From positions 1-31,011 of the forward strand of contig CAMOXX010000005.1 in assembly GCA_946629475.1 (NCBI GenBank): a DNA stretch of 31,011 bases, given 5' to 3'. The stretch's first letter is position 1; each line of letters opens with the position of its first letter. The DNA comes from an uncultured Blautia sp. (GTDB lineage: Bacteria > Bacillota > Clostridia > Lachnospirales > Lachnospiraceae). Positions 1-8,666 of the stretch are shown here, in pieces. The notes beneath the pieces are model-generated. The model was not told where the DNA came from and searched no databases. It saw nothing but the letters and a program-made list of their open reading frames with translations. A program made the position numbers and the translations under genes.

Positions 1-32
1 TGAAGAAGTTCTAAGGCTTGTGCAGATTGTTT

Positions 33-50
33 GAATTGTTCATACAATTC
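33..50. repeat. Perfect 7-bp inverted repeat upstream of telA-like gene
   Basis: GAATTGT, a 4-nt loop, then ACAATTC. It sits about 60 nt before the TelA-type start codon. It could be an operator or the remains of an upstream gene's terminator; there is no T-run to favour the terminator reading. Confidence 0.3.
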
Positions 51-109
51 CATTGCACACAGAGTTTCGCAAAAGCCTGTAAACCCTTAAAAGGAAAGGA
101 GAGCACACC

Positions 110-1279
110 ATGGCAGATGAATTCAAAGAGTTTGAGAGCAGCGCACCCACATTGACACTCGAGCCGGATTTCGGGGATGCCCCCGCGGCGGAGCAGGCGG
201 CAGTTCAGCAGGCTCCTCCTGAAGAAAAGGCGCCGGTAGATATCATCGCGGAGTCGGCCCTGACGGACGAAGAAAAAAAGGCGGTCGAGGAGTTTTCCAA
301 AAAGATCGATGTTGAAAACACCAGCCAGGTGCTCCAGTACGGTGCGGGTACGCAGAAAAAGATGGCCGACTTTACGGATTCCGCCCTCGAGAATGTGAGG
401 ACCCAGGATCTTGGCGAAGTGGGAAATCTGCTTGCGGGCGTTGTGACCGAGCTCAAGGACTTCGATGCACTGGAAGGTGAGGATAAAGGTATTTTCGGTT
501 TCTTCAAAAAACAGGCCAACAAAATGGAAGGCCTGAAAAACCGCTATACAAAGGCCGAAGCGAACGTGGACAAAATCACGGACGCGCTGCAGGAGCACCA
601 GATCCGTCTGATGAAGGACACTGCAATGCTCGACAAGATGTACGAGCAGAACCTCAATTATTATAAGGAGCTCAACATGTATGTCCTGGCCGGCAAGGCA
701 AGGCTCCAGGAGGTACGTGAAGGAAAACTGAAGGAGCTCGAAAAAAGGGCTGCGGAAACTGGACATGCCGATGATGCCCAGGCGGCGAGGGATCTTGCGG
801 ACAAGTGCGACCGCTTCGAGAAAAAGCTGCACGACCTGGAGCTGACCAAGACGATCTCGATGCAGACTGCTCCCCAGATCCGTCTGATTCAGAGCAACAA
901 TACCAACATGGTCGAAAAAATCCAGACGACCATCGTGAATACGATCCCGCTCTGGAAAAGCCAGATGGTTCTTGCGCTCGGAATCGCCCATTCTACAGAG
1001 GCAGCCAAGGCGCAGGCGAAGGTCACAAACCTTACCAATGAACTCCTGAAGAAAAACGCGGAGGCTCTCCATACCGCATCGGTTGAGACCGCAAAGGAAT
1101 CCGAGCGCGGCGTTGTGGATATTGAGACATTAAAGAAGACAAACCAGGATCTGATCAACACGCTGGACGATGTGCTGAAGATCCAGAAGGAAGGAAAGGA
1201 AAAACGCAGGGCAGCAGAGACCGAGATGGAAAAGATGGAAGCCGATCTCCGCAAAAAGCTGCTTGAAATACAGCACTAA
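110..1279 (+). CDS. Toxic anion resistance (TelA/KlaA) family protein
   Basis: The 389-residue product matches the TelA family in length and character: an acidic, disordered N-terminus (about residues 1-60), then a long, charged helical protein with heptad-like stretches and no membrane segment or signal peptide. TelA was named for tellurite resistance on plasmids. In Firmicutes chromosomes the family is widespread, often beside XpaC-like proteins, and linked to envelope stress and antimicrobial tolerance; the biochemical role is unsettled. The start at 110 follows a good ribosome site (GGAAAGGAGAG). The N-terminal run rich in Ala, Glu, Pro and Gln is typical of these proteins. The upstream gene is not in the window, so its operon partner cannot be seen. 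Family assignment is by recalled sequence character, not by a search. Confidence 0.8.
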   Translation: MADEFKEFESSAPTLTLEPDFGDAPAAEQAAVQQAPPEEKAPVDIIAESALTDEEKKAVEEFSKKIDVENTSQVLQYGAGTQKKMADFTDSALENVRTQDLGEVGNLLAGVVTELKDFDALEGEDKGIFGFFKKQANKMEGLKNRYTKAEANVDKITDALQEHQIRLMKDTAMLDKMYEQNLNYYKELNMYVLAGKARLQEVREGKLKELEKRAAETGHADDAQAARDLADKCDRFEKKLHDLELTKTISMQTAPQIRLIQSNNTNMVEKIQTTIVNTIPLWKSQMVLALGIAHSTEAAKAQAKVTNLTNELLKKNAEALHTASVETAKESERGVVDIETLKKTNQDLINTLDDVLKIQKEGKEKRRAAETEMEKMEADLRKKLLEIQH

Positions 1280-1290
1280 AAGAATTCGTG

Positions 1291-1340
1291 CTGAATGCGA
1301 AGCATTCCGAGTGAGTGCTGAGTAATGTAAATAATTACTG
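1291..1340 (-). repeat. Degenerate copy of the GGAATGC palindromic repeat
   Basis: Twelve nt after the telA-like stop lies GAATGC-GAA-GCATTC (1293-1307), followed by CGAGTGAGTGCTGAG and a second small palindrome (AGTAAT at 1321 with ATTACT). Read on the minus strand this matches the core CGGAATGC-NNN-GCATTC of the copies at 6935, 10276 and 21169, but it is more diverged. It is the only copy inverted relative to the gene before it. Confidence 0.5.
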
Positions 1341-1350
1341 AACTATCTCC

Positions 1351-1373
1351 GGGGCGCTGCAAAACAGCGCCCC
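1351..1373 (+). terminator. Strong GC hairpin before ispG (terminator-like, no T-run)
   Basis: GGGGCGCTG (1351-1359), a 5-nt loop, and CAGCGCCCC (1365-1373) form a perfect 9-bp stem. The hairpin ends only 20 nt before the ispG start and lacks a T-tract, so it is not a classical intrinsic terminator. It may end or stabilise the telA-like transcript, or act in the ispG leader. Confidence 0.45.
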
Positions 1374-1393
1374 GCACTATCCGGGAGAAAAAT

Positions 1394-2458
1394 ATGTACA
1401 GAGACCATACAAGAAAAATCCGCATCGGCAGCTGCACGATCGGCGGAGGGTCAGGAATCCTGATACAGTCAATGACAAATACGAAAACGGAGGATGTCCG
1501 GGCAACGGTTGAGCAGATTCTGGCACTTGAGAGGGCAGGATGCGAAATTATCCGCTGCGCTGTCCCGACCATGGAAGCGGCACAGGCGCTCTCCGAAATT
1601 AAAAAGCAGATTCATATTCCGCTGGTAGCGGACATTCATTTTGATTACCGCCTTGCGATCGCTTCGATCGAGAACGGAGCCGACAAGATCCGGATCAATC
1701 CCGGGAATATCGGGGGGACCGACCGTATCCGTGCTGTTGTGGACGCCGCCCGTGAGAGAGACATCCCGATCCGCGTCGGCGTAAACTCCGGCTCCCTCGA
1801 AAAGGAACTGATCGAAAAGTACGGCGGGGTCACAGCCGAAGGCCTCGTGGAGAGCGCCCTTGACAAAGTAGGGATCATTGAAAAGCTGGGATATGAGAAT
1901 CTCGTAATCAGCATCAAATCCTCGAATGTACTGATGTGCGCGAAGGCGCATGAGCTGATTGCGGAAAAGACGGATTATCCGCTGCATGTCGGAATCACGG
2001 AGGCGGGAACGCTGTACTCCGGATGTATTAAATCCGCCGTGGGGCTGGGAGCCATCCTGTACCAGGGAATCGGGGACACCATCCGTGTTTCCCTCACCGG
2101 CTCACCGCTCGAGGAGGTCCGCGCGGCAAAACTGATTCTGAAGACGCTGGGGCTCCGAAAAGGCGGGATTGAGGTGGTTTCATGTCCGACCTGCGGAAGA
2201 ACCCAGATCGATCTGATCGGCCTTGCCAATCAGGTGGAAGAGATGGTGCAGTCCTTCGACCTGGATCTCAAGGTGGCTGTAATGGGATGTGTCGTCAACG
2301 GCCCCGGAGAGGCGAAGGAAGCGGATCTCGGTATTGCAGGAGGAAACGGTGTCGGCCTCCTGATCCGCGGCGGTGAAGTGATACGGAAGGTGCCGGAGGA
2401 CCAATTGCTCGAGGTTCTCCGGGAGCAGCTTGTTGAGATAGCAGACAGCAGGAAGTAA
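1394..2458 (+). CDS. ispG: 4-hydroxy-3-methylbut-2-enyl diphosphate synthase
   Basis: IspG (GcpE) performs the penultimate step of the MEP isoprenoid pathway, reductively converting MEcPP to HMBPP in the cytosol with electrons from flavodoxin or ferredoxin. The 354-residue protein has the two-part bacterial form: an N-terminal TIM barrel beginning HTRKIRIG and containing PLVADIHFDYRLA and KIRINPGNIG, then a C-terminal Fe-S domain. The three cluster cysteines are visible as C264 and C267 in SCPTCGRT and C299 in MGCVVNGPGE, followed by the acidic residue E306. The start at 1394 is preceded by GGGAG. The stop is separated from the polC start by one base, so the two are surely co-transcribed and probably translationally coupled. 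All expected key residues are present. Confidence 0.97.
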   Translation: MYRDHTRKIRIGSCTIGGGSGILIQSMTNTKTEDVRATVEQILALERAGCEIIRCAVPTMEAAQALSEIKKQIHIPLVADIHFDYRLAIASIENGADKIRINPGNIGGTDRIRAVVDAARERDIPIRVGVNSGSLEKELIEKYGGVTAEGLVESALDKVGIIEKLGYENLVISIKSSNVLMCAKAHELIAEKTDYPLHVGITEAGTLYSGCIKSAVGLGAILYQGIGDTIRVSLTGSPLEEVRAAKLILKTLGLRKGGIEVVSCPTCGRTQIDLIGLANQVEEMVQSFDLDLKVAVMGCVVNGPGEAKEADLGIAGGNGVGLLIRGGEVIRKVPEDQLLEVLREQLVEIADSRK

Positions 2459-2459
2459 A

Positions 2460-5400
2460 ATGGAAAAAGCATTTTATGACGTATTTCCCACTCTGAAACT
2501 GAAAAGTGAACTGTCCGGGCTGATGAAGCTTGTCAGTGTTACGCGTGTATCTTCCGACCGGAACAGGACACACCTGAGAATTTATATCACGAGTGAACGC
2601 TGGATTCACAAAAAGTATATCCGGGAGCTGGAGGAGCAGATCCGCCGGCAGTTTTTTGCCGGAATAAACATGGATGTGAAGGTGATCGAAAAATTCACCC
2701 TGAGCGTACAGTACAATCCAAGGACGTTTTTTGATATCTACCGGGACAGCATGGAGATGGAACTGAAGGCGTACAATCATGTGCATCACAGTCTCTTCCA
2801 TAAGGCGGAATTCTCCTTTCCCTCCGACAATCATCTTGTCATGACCCTTCCCTCTTCGTTTATTGCGGAGCAGAAGAAGAACGATTTGACGGAATACCTT
2901 GAAAAGGTCTTCTGCGAGCGCTGCGGCATGGACCTCACGGTAGAAACCGTGCTTAAGGAAATGGGTGAGAGCAAAAGCCGGAAGAACGCGGAAAAAATGG
3001 CTGAGGACGAGGCGCGGGAGATTGCAGCCAGGGCATTCGCCGCAGCGGGCAGGGAGGAGGATACTCCCACGCAGCCGGAGGAAAACCCAAAATCCGAGCA
3101 GACCGTACCCCAAAAAGAAGCTGCCGCTCCCCGCAGGGGCGCAGATTCCGGCGGACCCTCCGCGTCATCCGACCCGGATCTTGTTTACGGCAGAGATTTT
3201 GACGGCGAAGCCGTCCCGCTTGAGACGATCACGGGCGAGGTTGGCGAGGTGGTGATCCGGGGCCAGGTTCTGGATGTGGAAGCACGTGAGATCCGGGGCG
3301 GAAAGACGATCCTGATTTTCCCGATCACCGATTTTACAGATACGATCGTGGTAAAGATGTTCCTCGTCAACGAGCAGGTTCCTTCTGTCACAGAGCATGT
3401 AAAAAAGAAGGCATTCCTGAAGCTGCGCGGCGTAACCACGATCGACCGCTACGACGGGGAACTGACCATCGGCTCGATCCGGGGAATCCGGAAGATTTCG
3501 GATTTTACGACCAGAAGAATGGACCACAGCCCCGAAAAGCGTGTGGAACTGCACTGCCACACCAAGATGAGCGATATGGACGGGGTCACCGATGCGAAGG
3601 CATTGGTGAAACGGGCCTATGAATGGGGGCATAAGGCGCTAGCCATCACCGACCATGGTGTTGTGCAGGCCTTCCCCGAGGCAAACCACTGCTTCGACAA
3701 ATACGGCGGATGTGTCCCGGAGGACGCGGACTTTAAGGTCCTCTACGGAATGGAGGCTTATCTTGTCGACGACCTGAAAGGAATCGTCACGGGCGATAAG
3801 GGGCAGAGCCTCGACAGCACATATGTGGTGTTTGACATTGAGACGACCGGTTTTTCACCGCAGAACTGCCAGATCATTGAGATCGGGGCAGTAAAGGTAA
3901 CCGGCGGGAAAATTACGGACCGTTTCTCAACCTTTGTCAATCCCGGAGTGCCGATTCCGTTCCGGATCGAACAGCTCACCAGCATCAACGACCAGATGGT
4001 GGCGGACGCACGGCCGATCGAGGCGGTCCTCCCGGATTTCCTGGATTTCTGCGGCGATGCGGTGATGGCCGCCCATAACGCGGATTTTGACATGAGCTTT
4101 ATCATCGAAAACTGTCACCGCCAGGGGATCGAGCGGGAATTTACTTATGTAGATACCGTCGGTATGGCACGCTTTCTGCTGCCGGCCCTGAACCGCTTTA
4201 AGCTAGATACCGTTGCGAAAGCAGTAGGGGTAAGGCTTGAAAACCATCACCGCGCAGTCGATGATGCAGCCTGTACAGCCGAGATCTTTGTCCGGTTTGT
4301 GGAGATGCTGAAGGAAAGGGGAATCACTGACCTGACCGGTCTTAACCGGGAGGGGACCGTGTCGCCGGATACCATCAAAAAGCTCCCGACCTACCATGCC
4401 GTCATTTTTATGCGGAACGAAACTGGGCGGATCAACCTTTACAAGCTGGTCAGCAAATCCCATCTCCAGTATTTTCACAGAAGGCCGAGAGTGCCGAAGA
4501 GCGTGTTCCTTCAGCACAGGGAGGGGCTTCTGATCGGCAGTGCCTGTGAAGCCGGGGAGCTCTATCAGGCGCTTCTCCGCGGAGCGTCCGACCAGGAGAT
4601 TGCCCGTCTGGTGAATTTTTACGATTACCTTGAAATTCAGCCGCTCGGGAACAACCGCTTTATGATTGCGGACGAAAAGAATGACCGGGTGCATTCCGAT
4701 CAGGACCTGATCGACCTGAACAAAAAGATCGTCCGTCTGGGAGAGCAGTTCGGAAAGCCCGTGGTCGCCACATGTGATGTTCATTTTATGGATCCGGAGG
4801 ATGCAATCTACCGGAGAATCATCATGGCCGGCAACGGCTTTGAGGATGCGGACAACCAGGCTCCGCTGTACCTCCGCACAACCGAGGAGATGTTGGAAGA
4901 GTTTGCCTATCTCGGGCATGAAAAGGCCGAGGAGGTCGTTATCACCAACACAAACAGGATCGCGGATATGATCGAAAAAATATCCCCGATCCATCCGGAC
5001 AAATATCCGCCTGTGATTGAAAACTCCGACAGGGACCTGAAGGACATCTGTTATAAAAAGGCGCACGAAATCTACGGGGATCCCCTGCCGGAGATCGTAG
5101 AAACCCGTCTGGAAAAAGAACTCCACTCGATCATCTCCAACGGATACGCGGTAATGTACATCATTGCGCAGAAGCTGGTGTGGAAGTCAAACGAGGACGG
5201 CTATCTGGTCGGCTCCCGGGGATCGGTGGGATCCTCCTTTGCCGCGACGATGTCCGGGATCACCGAGGTCAATCCGCTTCCGCCGCACTATGTGTGCCCG
5301 GAGTGCAAATACAGCGACTTCGACTCCGAGATCGTAAAATCCTACGCCGATAAAGTAGGATGCGACATGCCCGACCGCGTCTGCCCGAAGTGCGGCGCAA

Positions 5401-6902
5401 AGCTGAAAAAGGACGGCTTTAACATACCGTTTGAGACGTTCCTCGGGTTCAAGGGCGATAAGGAGCCGGATATTGACCTGAACTTTTCGGGGGAATACCA
5501 GGCGAATGCCCACAAGTATACCGAGGTCATTTTCGGCGAAGGCCATACCTTCAAGGCAGGGACCATCGGAACACTGGCCGAAAAGACCGCGTTCGGATAT
5601 GTGAAAAACTATTTCGAGGAGAGGGGCCAGCATAAGCGCTACTGTGAAATCAACCGGATCGTACAGGGCTGTACGGGAATCCGGAGAACGACAGGGCAGC
5701 ATCCCGGCGGCATCGTGGTGCTTCCCCACGGGGAGGAAATCGAAAAATTCACGCCGGTGCAGCACCCGGCAAACGATGTCAATTCCGACATCATCACAAC
5801 CCATTTCGACTACCACTCGATCGACGGGAACCTCCTGAAGCTGGATATCCTCGGGCACGACGATCCAACGATCATCCGTATGCTGGAGGACCTTACAGGA
5901 ACTGACGCGAAGCAGGTTCCGCTGGATGACAAAAAGGTTATGTCCCTGTTTGCCAGTACGGAGGCCCTGGGAATCCGGCCGGAGGATATCGGAGGGTGTC
6001 CTCTCGGATGCCTCGGCGTGCCGGAATTCGGTACCGACTTTGTTATCGGGATGGTGCAGGAGGCAAAGCCGACCTGCTTTTCCGACCTGATCCGGATCTC
6101 CGGACTGTCCCACGGGACAAACGTATGGCTCGGAAACGCCCAGACACTGATCAGCGAAGGCAAGGCGACCATTTCCACCGCCATCTGTACGCGTGACGAT
6201 ATCATGGGATACCTGATCCGGATGGGGGTAGAGAGCAGCCAGGCTTTCACCATCATGGAGAGTGTCCGCAAAGGCAAAGGACTCCGCCCGGAGTGGGAGG
6301 AGATCATGAAGGAGAACAATGTGCCGGACTGGTACATCTGGTCCTGCAAGCAGATCTCCTACATGTTCCCGAAGGCTCATGCGGCGGCTTACGTAATGAT
6401 GGCATACCGGATCGCATGGTATAAAATTTACAGGCCTCTGGCTTATTACGCCGCCTATTTCAGCATACGGGCGACCGCCTTCTCCTATGAGCTGATGTGC
6501 ATGGGACGCGACCGGCTGGAGTTTTATATGGAAGAAATCCGTAAGAAGGGGGACGCCGCATCCAAAAAGGACCAGGATACCTATAAGGATATGAAGATTG
6601 TCCAGGAGATGTACGCAAGGGGATTCACCTTCGAACCGATCGACATATACAAGGCAAAAGCGCATCGCTTCCAGATCATCGGGGACAAGCTGATGCCGTC
6701 GCTGGATACGATCGAAGGACTGGGCGACAAGGCAGCTGACGCGGTTTTTGAAGCTGCGAAATGCGGACCGTTCCTCTCGAAGGATGACTTCCGGGAGAGA
6801 ACGAAAGTCAGCAAGACGGTCATAGAGCTGATGGCCAGCCTGAACCTTTTCGGCGACATCCCGGAGTCCAACCAGATGTCGCTGTTCGACTACACAGGTT
6901 GA
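2460..6902 (+). CDS. polC: DNA polymerase III alpha subunit, PolC type
   Basis: This is the replicative DNA polymerase of low-GC Gram-positives, carrying its own 3'-5' proofreading exonuclease. At 1480 residues it is a normal PolC. Order: N-terminal domains and a charged linker (about 1-240), OB fold (about 255-350), PHP domain starting VELHCHTKMSD (H365, H367), then the DnaQ-type exonuclease inserted in the PHP domain. The exonuclease shows FDIETTGF (D459, E461) and the HxAxxD motif (H597, A599, D602). The second PHP half and palm follow, with a zinc site (C946, C949, C968, C975, C978 region) and the catalytic EPDIDLNFSGEYQ (D1004, D1006). The last ~150 residues hold helix-hairpin-helix and C-terminal parts, ending in the LFDYTG clamp-binding-like tail QMSLFDY. 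It is directly behind ispG with one base between. Nothing essential appears missing. Confidence 0.98.
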   Translation: MEKAFYDVFPTLKLKSELSGLMKLVSVTRVSSDRNRTHLRIYITSERWIHKKYIRELEEQIRRQFFAGINMDVKVIEKFTLSVQYNPRTFFDIYRDSMEMELKAYNHVHHSLFHKAEFSFPSDNHLVMTLPSSFIAEQKKNDLTEYLEKVFCERCGMDLTVETVLKEMGESKSRKNAEKMAEDEAREIAARAFAAAGREEDTPTQPEENPKSEQTVPQKEAAAPRRGADSGGPSASSDPDLVYGRDFDGEAVPLETITGEVGEVVIRGQVLDVEAREIRGGKTILIFPITDFTDTIVVKMFLVNEQVPSVTEHVKKKAFLKLRGVTTIDRYDGELTIGSIRGIRKISDFTTRRMDHSPEKRVELHCHTKMSDMDGVTDAKALVKRAYEWGHKALAITDHGVVQAFPEANHCFDKYGGCVPEDADFKVLYGMEAYLVDDLKGIVTGDKGQSLDSTYVVFDIETTGFSPQNCQIIEIGAVKVTGGKITDRFSTFVNPGVPIPFRIEQLTSINDQMVADARPIEAVLPDFLDFCGDAVMAAHNADFDMSFIIENCHRQGIEREFTYVDTVGMARFLLPALNRFKLDTVAKAVGVRLENHHRAVDDAACTAEIFVRFVEMLKERGITDLTGLNREGTVSPDTIKKLPTYHAVIFMRNETGRINLYKLVSKSHLQYFHRRPRVPKSVFLQHREGLLIGSACEAGELYQALLRGASDQEIARLVNFYDYLEIQPLGNNRFMIADEKNDRVHSDQDLIDLNKKIVRLGEQFGKPVVATCDVHFMDPEDAIYRRIIMAGNGFEDADNQAPLYLRTTEEMLEEFAYLGHEKAEEVVITNTNRIADMIEKISPIHPDKYPPVIENSDRDLKDICYKKAHEIYGDPLPEIVETRLEKELHSIISNGYAVMYIIAQKLVWKSNEDGYLVGSRGSVGSSFAATMSGITEVNPLPPHYVCPECKYSDFDSEIVKSYADKVGCDMPDRVCPKCGAKLKKDGFNIPFETFLGFKGDKEPDIDLNFSGEYQANAHKYTEVIFGEGHTFKAGTIGTLAEKTAFGYVKNYFEERGQHKRYCEINRIVQGCTGIRRTTGQHPGGIVVLPHGEEIEKFTPVQHPANDVNSDIITTHFDYHSIDGNLLKLDILGHDDPTIIRMLEDLTGTDAKQVPLDDKKVMSLFASTEALGIRPEDIGGCPLGCLGVPEFGTDFVIGMVQEAKPTCFSDLIRISGLSHGTNVWLGNAQTLISEGKATISTAICTRDDIMGYLIRMGVESSQAFTIMESVRKGKGLRPEWEEIMKENNVPDWYIWSCKQISYMFPKAHAAAYVMMAYRIAWYKIYRPLAYYAAYFSIRATAFSYELMCMGRDRLEFYMEEIRKKGDAASKKDQDTYKDMKIVQEMYARGFTFEPIDIYKAKAHRFQIIGDKLMPSLDTIEGLGDKAADAVFEAAKCGPFLSKDDFRERTKVSKTVIELMASLNLFGDIPESNQMSLFDYTG

Positions 6903-6908
6903 ATTCAT

Positions 6909-7073
6909 GTGATTGTTCAGCGCCCCATTTGTTCGGAATGCTTTGCATTCCTCATATGGGCGGTCAGAGACGCTTCGCGTCTTGCCCGCCCCATGGACAT
7001 GATCGAAATTCGCCTGAAATGCAAGCATTTCATTCGATTTTCAGATCATGTCCATGGGGTGCTGAACAGTTAC
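6909..7073 (+). repeat. Full-length 165-bp palindromic element with terminal inverted repeats
   Basis: The element begins 7 nt after the polC stop. The ends are inverted repeats: TGTTCAGCGCCCCAT (6914-6928) against ATGGGGTGCTGAACA (7054-7068), 14 of 15 matching, extending to imperfect GTGATTG/CAGTTAC tips. Inside are three stem-loops: GGAATGC-TTT-GCATTCC (6935-6951); a GC-rich stem GGGCGG...AGACGC-TTC-GCGTCT...CCGCCC (6958-6991); and a 71-nt hairpin whose outer arms, 6989-7004 and 7044-7059, are a perfect 16-bp match. It has no coding capacity. It resembles a MITE or composite REP/BOX element. No clear target duplication is visible beyond AT on each side. Confidence 0.8.
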
Positions 7074-7076
7074 ATA

Positions 7077-7105
7077 TTTACAAACTATACGACTTGTGGT
7101 ATCTT
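7077..7105 (+). promoter_or_regulatory. Putative sigma-A promoter for the purF-like gene
   Basis: TTTACA (7077-7082), a 17-nt spacer and TATCTT (7100-7105) lie 48 nt before the start codon and just outside the right end of the palindromic element. The gene therefore appears to have its own promoter. No purine riboswitch or PurR box was recognised between it and the start codon. Confidence 0.5.
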
Positions 7106-7152
7106 AACGTGCGTGAAATAATCAGTGCATGTATAAAAGACAAGGGGGACAT

Positions 7153-8568
7153 ATGGGCGGAATTTTCGGCGTTGCATCTAAGAAAAGCTGTGTTCAGGAC
7201 CTTTTTTTCGGGATCGACTATCACTCCCACCTGGGGACCAGGCGGGGCGGCATGGCAGTGTACGACCGTGAAAAGGGCTTTGACAGGGCAATCCATAATA
7301 TAGAAAATTCTCCGTTCCGCACGAAATTCGAGCGGGATGTGGCGGAACTGTCCGGAAACATCGGGATTGGCTGTATCTCAGATTACGAGCCGCAGCCACT
7401 CCTAGTTCACTCCCATCTCGGGAGCTTTGCCATCACCACAGTCGGAAAGATCAACAACATGGACGGACTGATGGCAAATGCCCTGACAAAAGGGCACACG
7501 CATTTCCTCGAAATGAGCGGCGGAGGTGTGAATCCTACCGAGATGGTAGTAGCCTTAATCAACCAGAAGGAGACGATGGCAGAGGGAATCCGGTATGCTC
7601 AGGAAGTGATTGACGGTTCCATGACGATTCTTGTCATGACGCCGGACAGCCTGATCGCGGCGAGGGACCGGCTCGGAAGAACGCCGCTGATTCTGGGGAA
7701 AAAGGAGGACGCGTACTGCGTTTCCTTCGAAAGCTTCGCCTATGTGAATCTTGGATATGAGGACGTGCGCGAGCTGGGTCCCGGCGAAGTGGTAAAGGTG
7801 ACTGCAGAGGGAGAGGAGACGCTCGTTGCTCCCGGGGATAAAATGCGGATATGCTCCTTCCTCTGGGTGTATTACGGCTATCCAAACTCCACCTACGAAG
7901 GAGTCAATGTAGAGGAGATGCGCTATAAATGCGGGGAGCTTCTGGCAAAGCGTGACAGGGGAGAAGTGCATCCGGATGTTGTCGCTGGTGTTCCGGACTC
8001 CGGGACAGCCCATGCGATCGGGTATGCCAATGAGTCAGGAGTACCGTTTGCCCGCCCGTTTATCAAATATACGCCGACCTGGCCCAGGTCATTTATGCCG
8101 ACGCATCAGAGCCAGCGAAATCTGATTGCCAGGATGAAGCTCGTACCGGTGCAGCGTCTGATCAAGGGCAAGAGCCTCCTCATGATCGACGATTCCATCG
8201 TCAGAGGGACGCAGCTTCGTGAAACGACAGAATTCCTGTACAACAATGGGGCGAAGGAAGTGCATATCAGGCCTGCGTGCCCGCCGCTTTTATTCGGATG
8301 CAAGTACCTCAATTTCTCACGCTCAAAGTCGGAAATGGATCTGATCACCCGCCGCGTTATCGCGAGGCGTGAGGGGCCGGATCCCGATGAAAAAATCCTG
8401 AGGGAGTATACGGATCCGGATTCACTGAGATACCATGAAATGCTGGAGGAAATCCGCCGGGAACTGAACTTTACCTCGCTCAAGTTCCACAGGCTGGACG
8501 ATCTGGAAAAATCCATAAATATTGACCCCTGTAAGCTCTGCACCTACTGCTGGAGCGGAAAAGAGTAA
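7153..8568 (+). CDS. purF: PurF-like amidophosphoribosyltransferase with degenerate glutaminase site
   Basis: The 471-residue protein has the two-domain layout of PurF, which makes phosphoribosylamine from PRPP and glutamine, the first purine step. The PRPP-binding loop LLMIDDSIVRGT (D346, D347) and GVPDSGTAHAIGYA are intact. C234, C383, C463 and C466 fall where Bacillus-type PurF places its 4Fe-4S ligands. The N-terminal domain is altered: the protein starts MGGIFGV, where active PurF has a nucleophilic Cys at residue 2 (MCGI), and the usual HNGN segment reads TVGKINN. Glutaminase activity is therefore unlikely; it may use ammonia, pair with another glutaminase, or have a different job. The ATG at 7153 was chosen over the in-frame ATG at 7129 because GGGGG ends 4 nt before it and MGGIFGV aligns with the family start. 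Similar MGG-type proteins are known to me from Clostridia annotated as amidophosphoribosyltransferase. Confidence 0.85.
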   Translation: MGGIFGVASKKSCVQDLFFGIDYHSHLGTRRGGMAVYDREKGFDRAIHNIENSPFRTKFERDVAELSGNIGIGCISDYEPQPLLVHSHLGSFAITTVGKINNMDGLMANALTKGHTHFLEMSGGGVNPTEMVVALINQKETMAEGIRYAQEVIDGSMTILVMTPDSLIAARDRLGRTPLILGKKEDAYCVSFESFAYVNLGYEDVRELGPGEVVKVTAEGEETLVAPGDKMRICSFLWVYYGYPNSTYEGVNVEEMRYKCGELLAKRDRGEVHPDVVAGVPDSGTAHAIGYANESGVPFARPFIKYTPTWPRSFMPTHQSQRNLIARMKLVPVQRLIKGKSLLMIDDSIVRGTQLRETTEFLYNNGAKEVHIRPACPPLLFGCKYLNFSRSKSEMDLITRRVIARREGPDPDEKILREYTDPDSLRYHEMLEEIRRELNFTSLKFHRLDDLEKSINIDPCKLCTYCWSGKE

Positions 8569-8577
8569 AATTCAAGC

Positions 8578-8594
8578 CGCGCGAGCGCGTTTTT
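8578..8594 (+). terminator. Possible short terminator after the purF-like gene
   Basis: CGCG-CGAG-CGCG followed by TTTTT, 10 nt after the stop. The stem is only 4-5 bp but all G-C, so termination would be partial at best. Confidence 0.4.
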
Positions 8595-8625
8595 ACGTTT
8601 GTCGAAATTTGCGATGAAAGGGATA

Positions 8626-8654
8626 TTGAGAATCATTTCTTTCTCTATTATAAT
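8626..8654 (+). promoter_or_regulatory. Near-consensus sigma-A promoter for comM
   Basis: TTGAGA (8626-8631), a 17-nt spacer and a perfect TATAAT (8649-8654). Transcription would begin about 70 nt before the comM start, placing the hairpin at 8667-8701 inside the 5' leader. Confidence 0.75.
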
Positions 8655-8666
8655 GATGATCACAAA

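Noticed and set aside
2..34. Short frame (EEVLRLVQIV then stop) that could be the tail of an upstream gene.
   Set aside because: Only ten codons are visible, which is too little to support a gene call or its identity.
5187..7028. 613-codon open frame on the minus strand across the polC 3' half.
   Set aside because: It is antisense to the unmistakable polC frame and its translation has no family likeness; GC-rich codon usage leaves long shadow frames here.
7129..7152. In-frame ATG eight codons upstream of the purF-like start, encoding MYKRQGGH.
   Set aside because: MYKRQ is the peptide often produced by sequencing-adapter remnants, so contamination was considered; the DNA here (TGTATAAAAGACAAG) is not an exact adapter match. 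The real start is at 7153, with a GGGGG ribosome site and family alignment.
7106..7152. Possible purine or PRPP riboswitch before the purF-like gene.
   Set aside because: The leader after the putative promoter is under 50 nt, too short for a known purine or PRPP aptamer plus expression platform.
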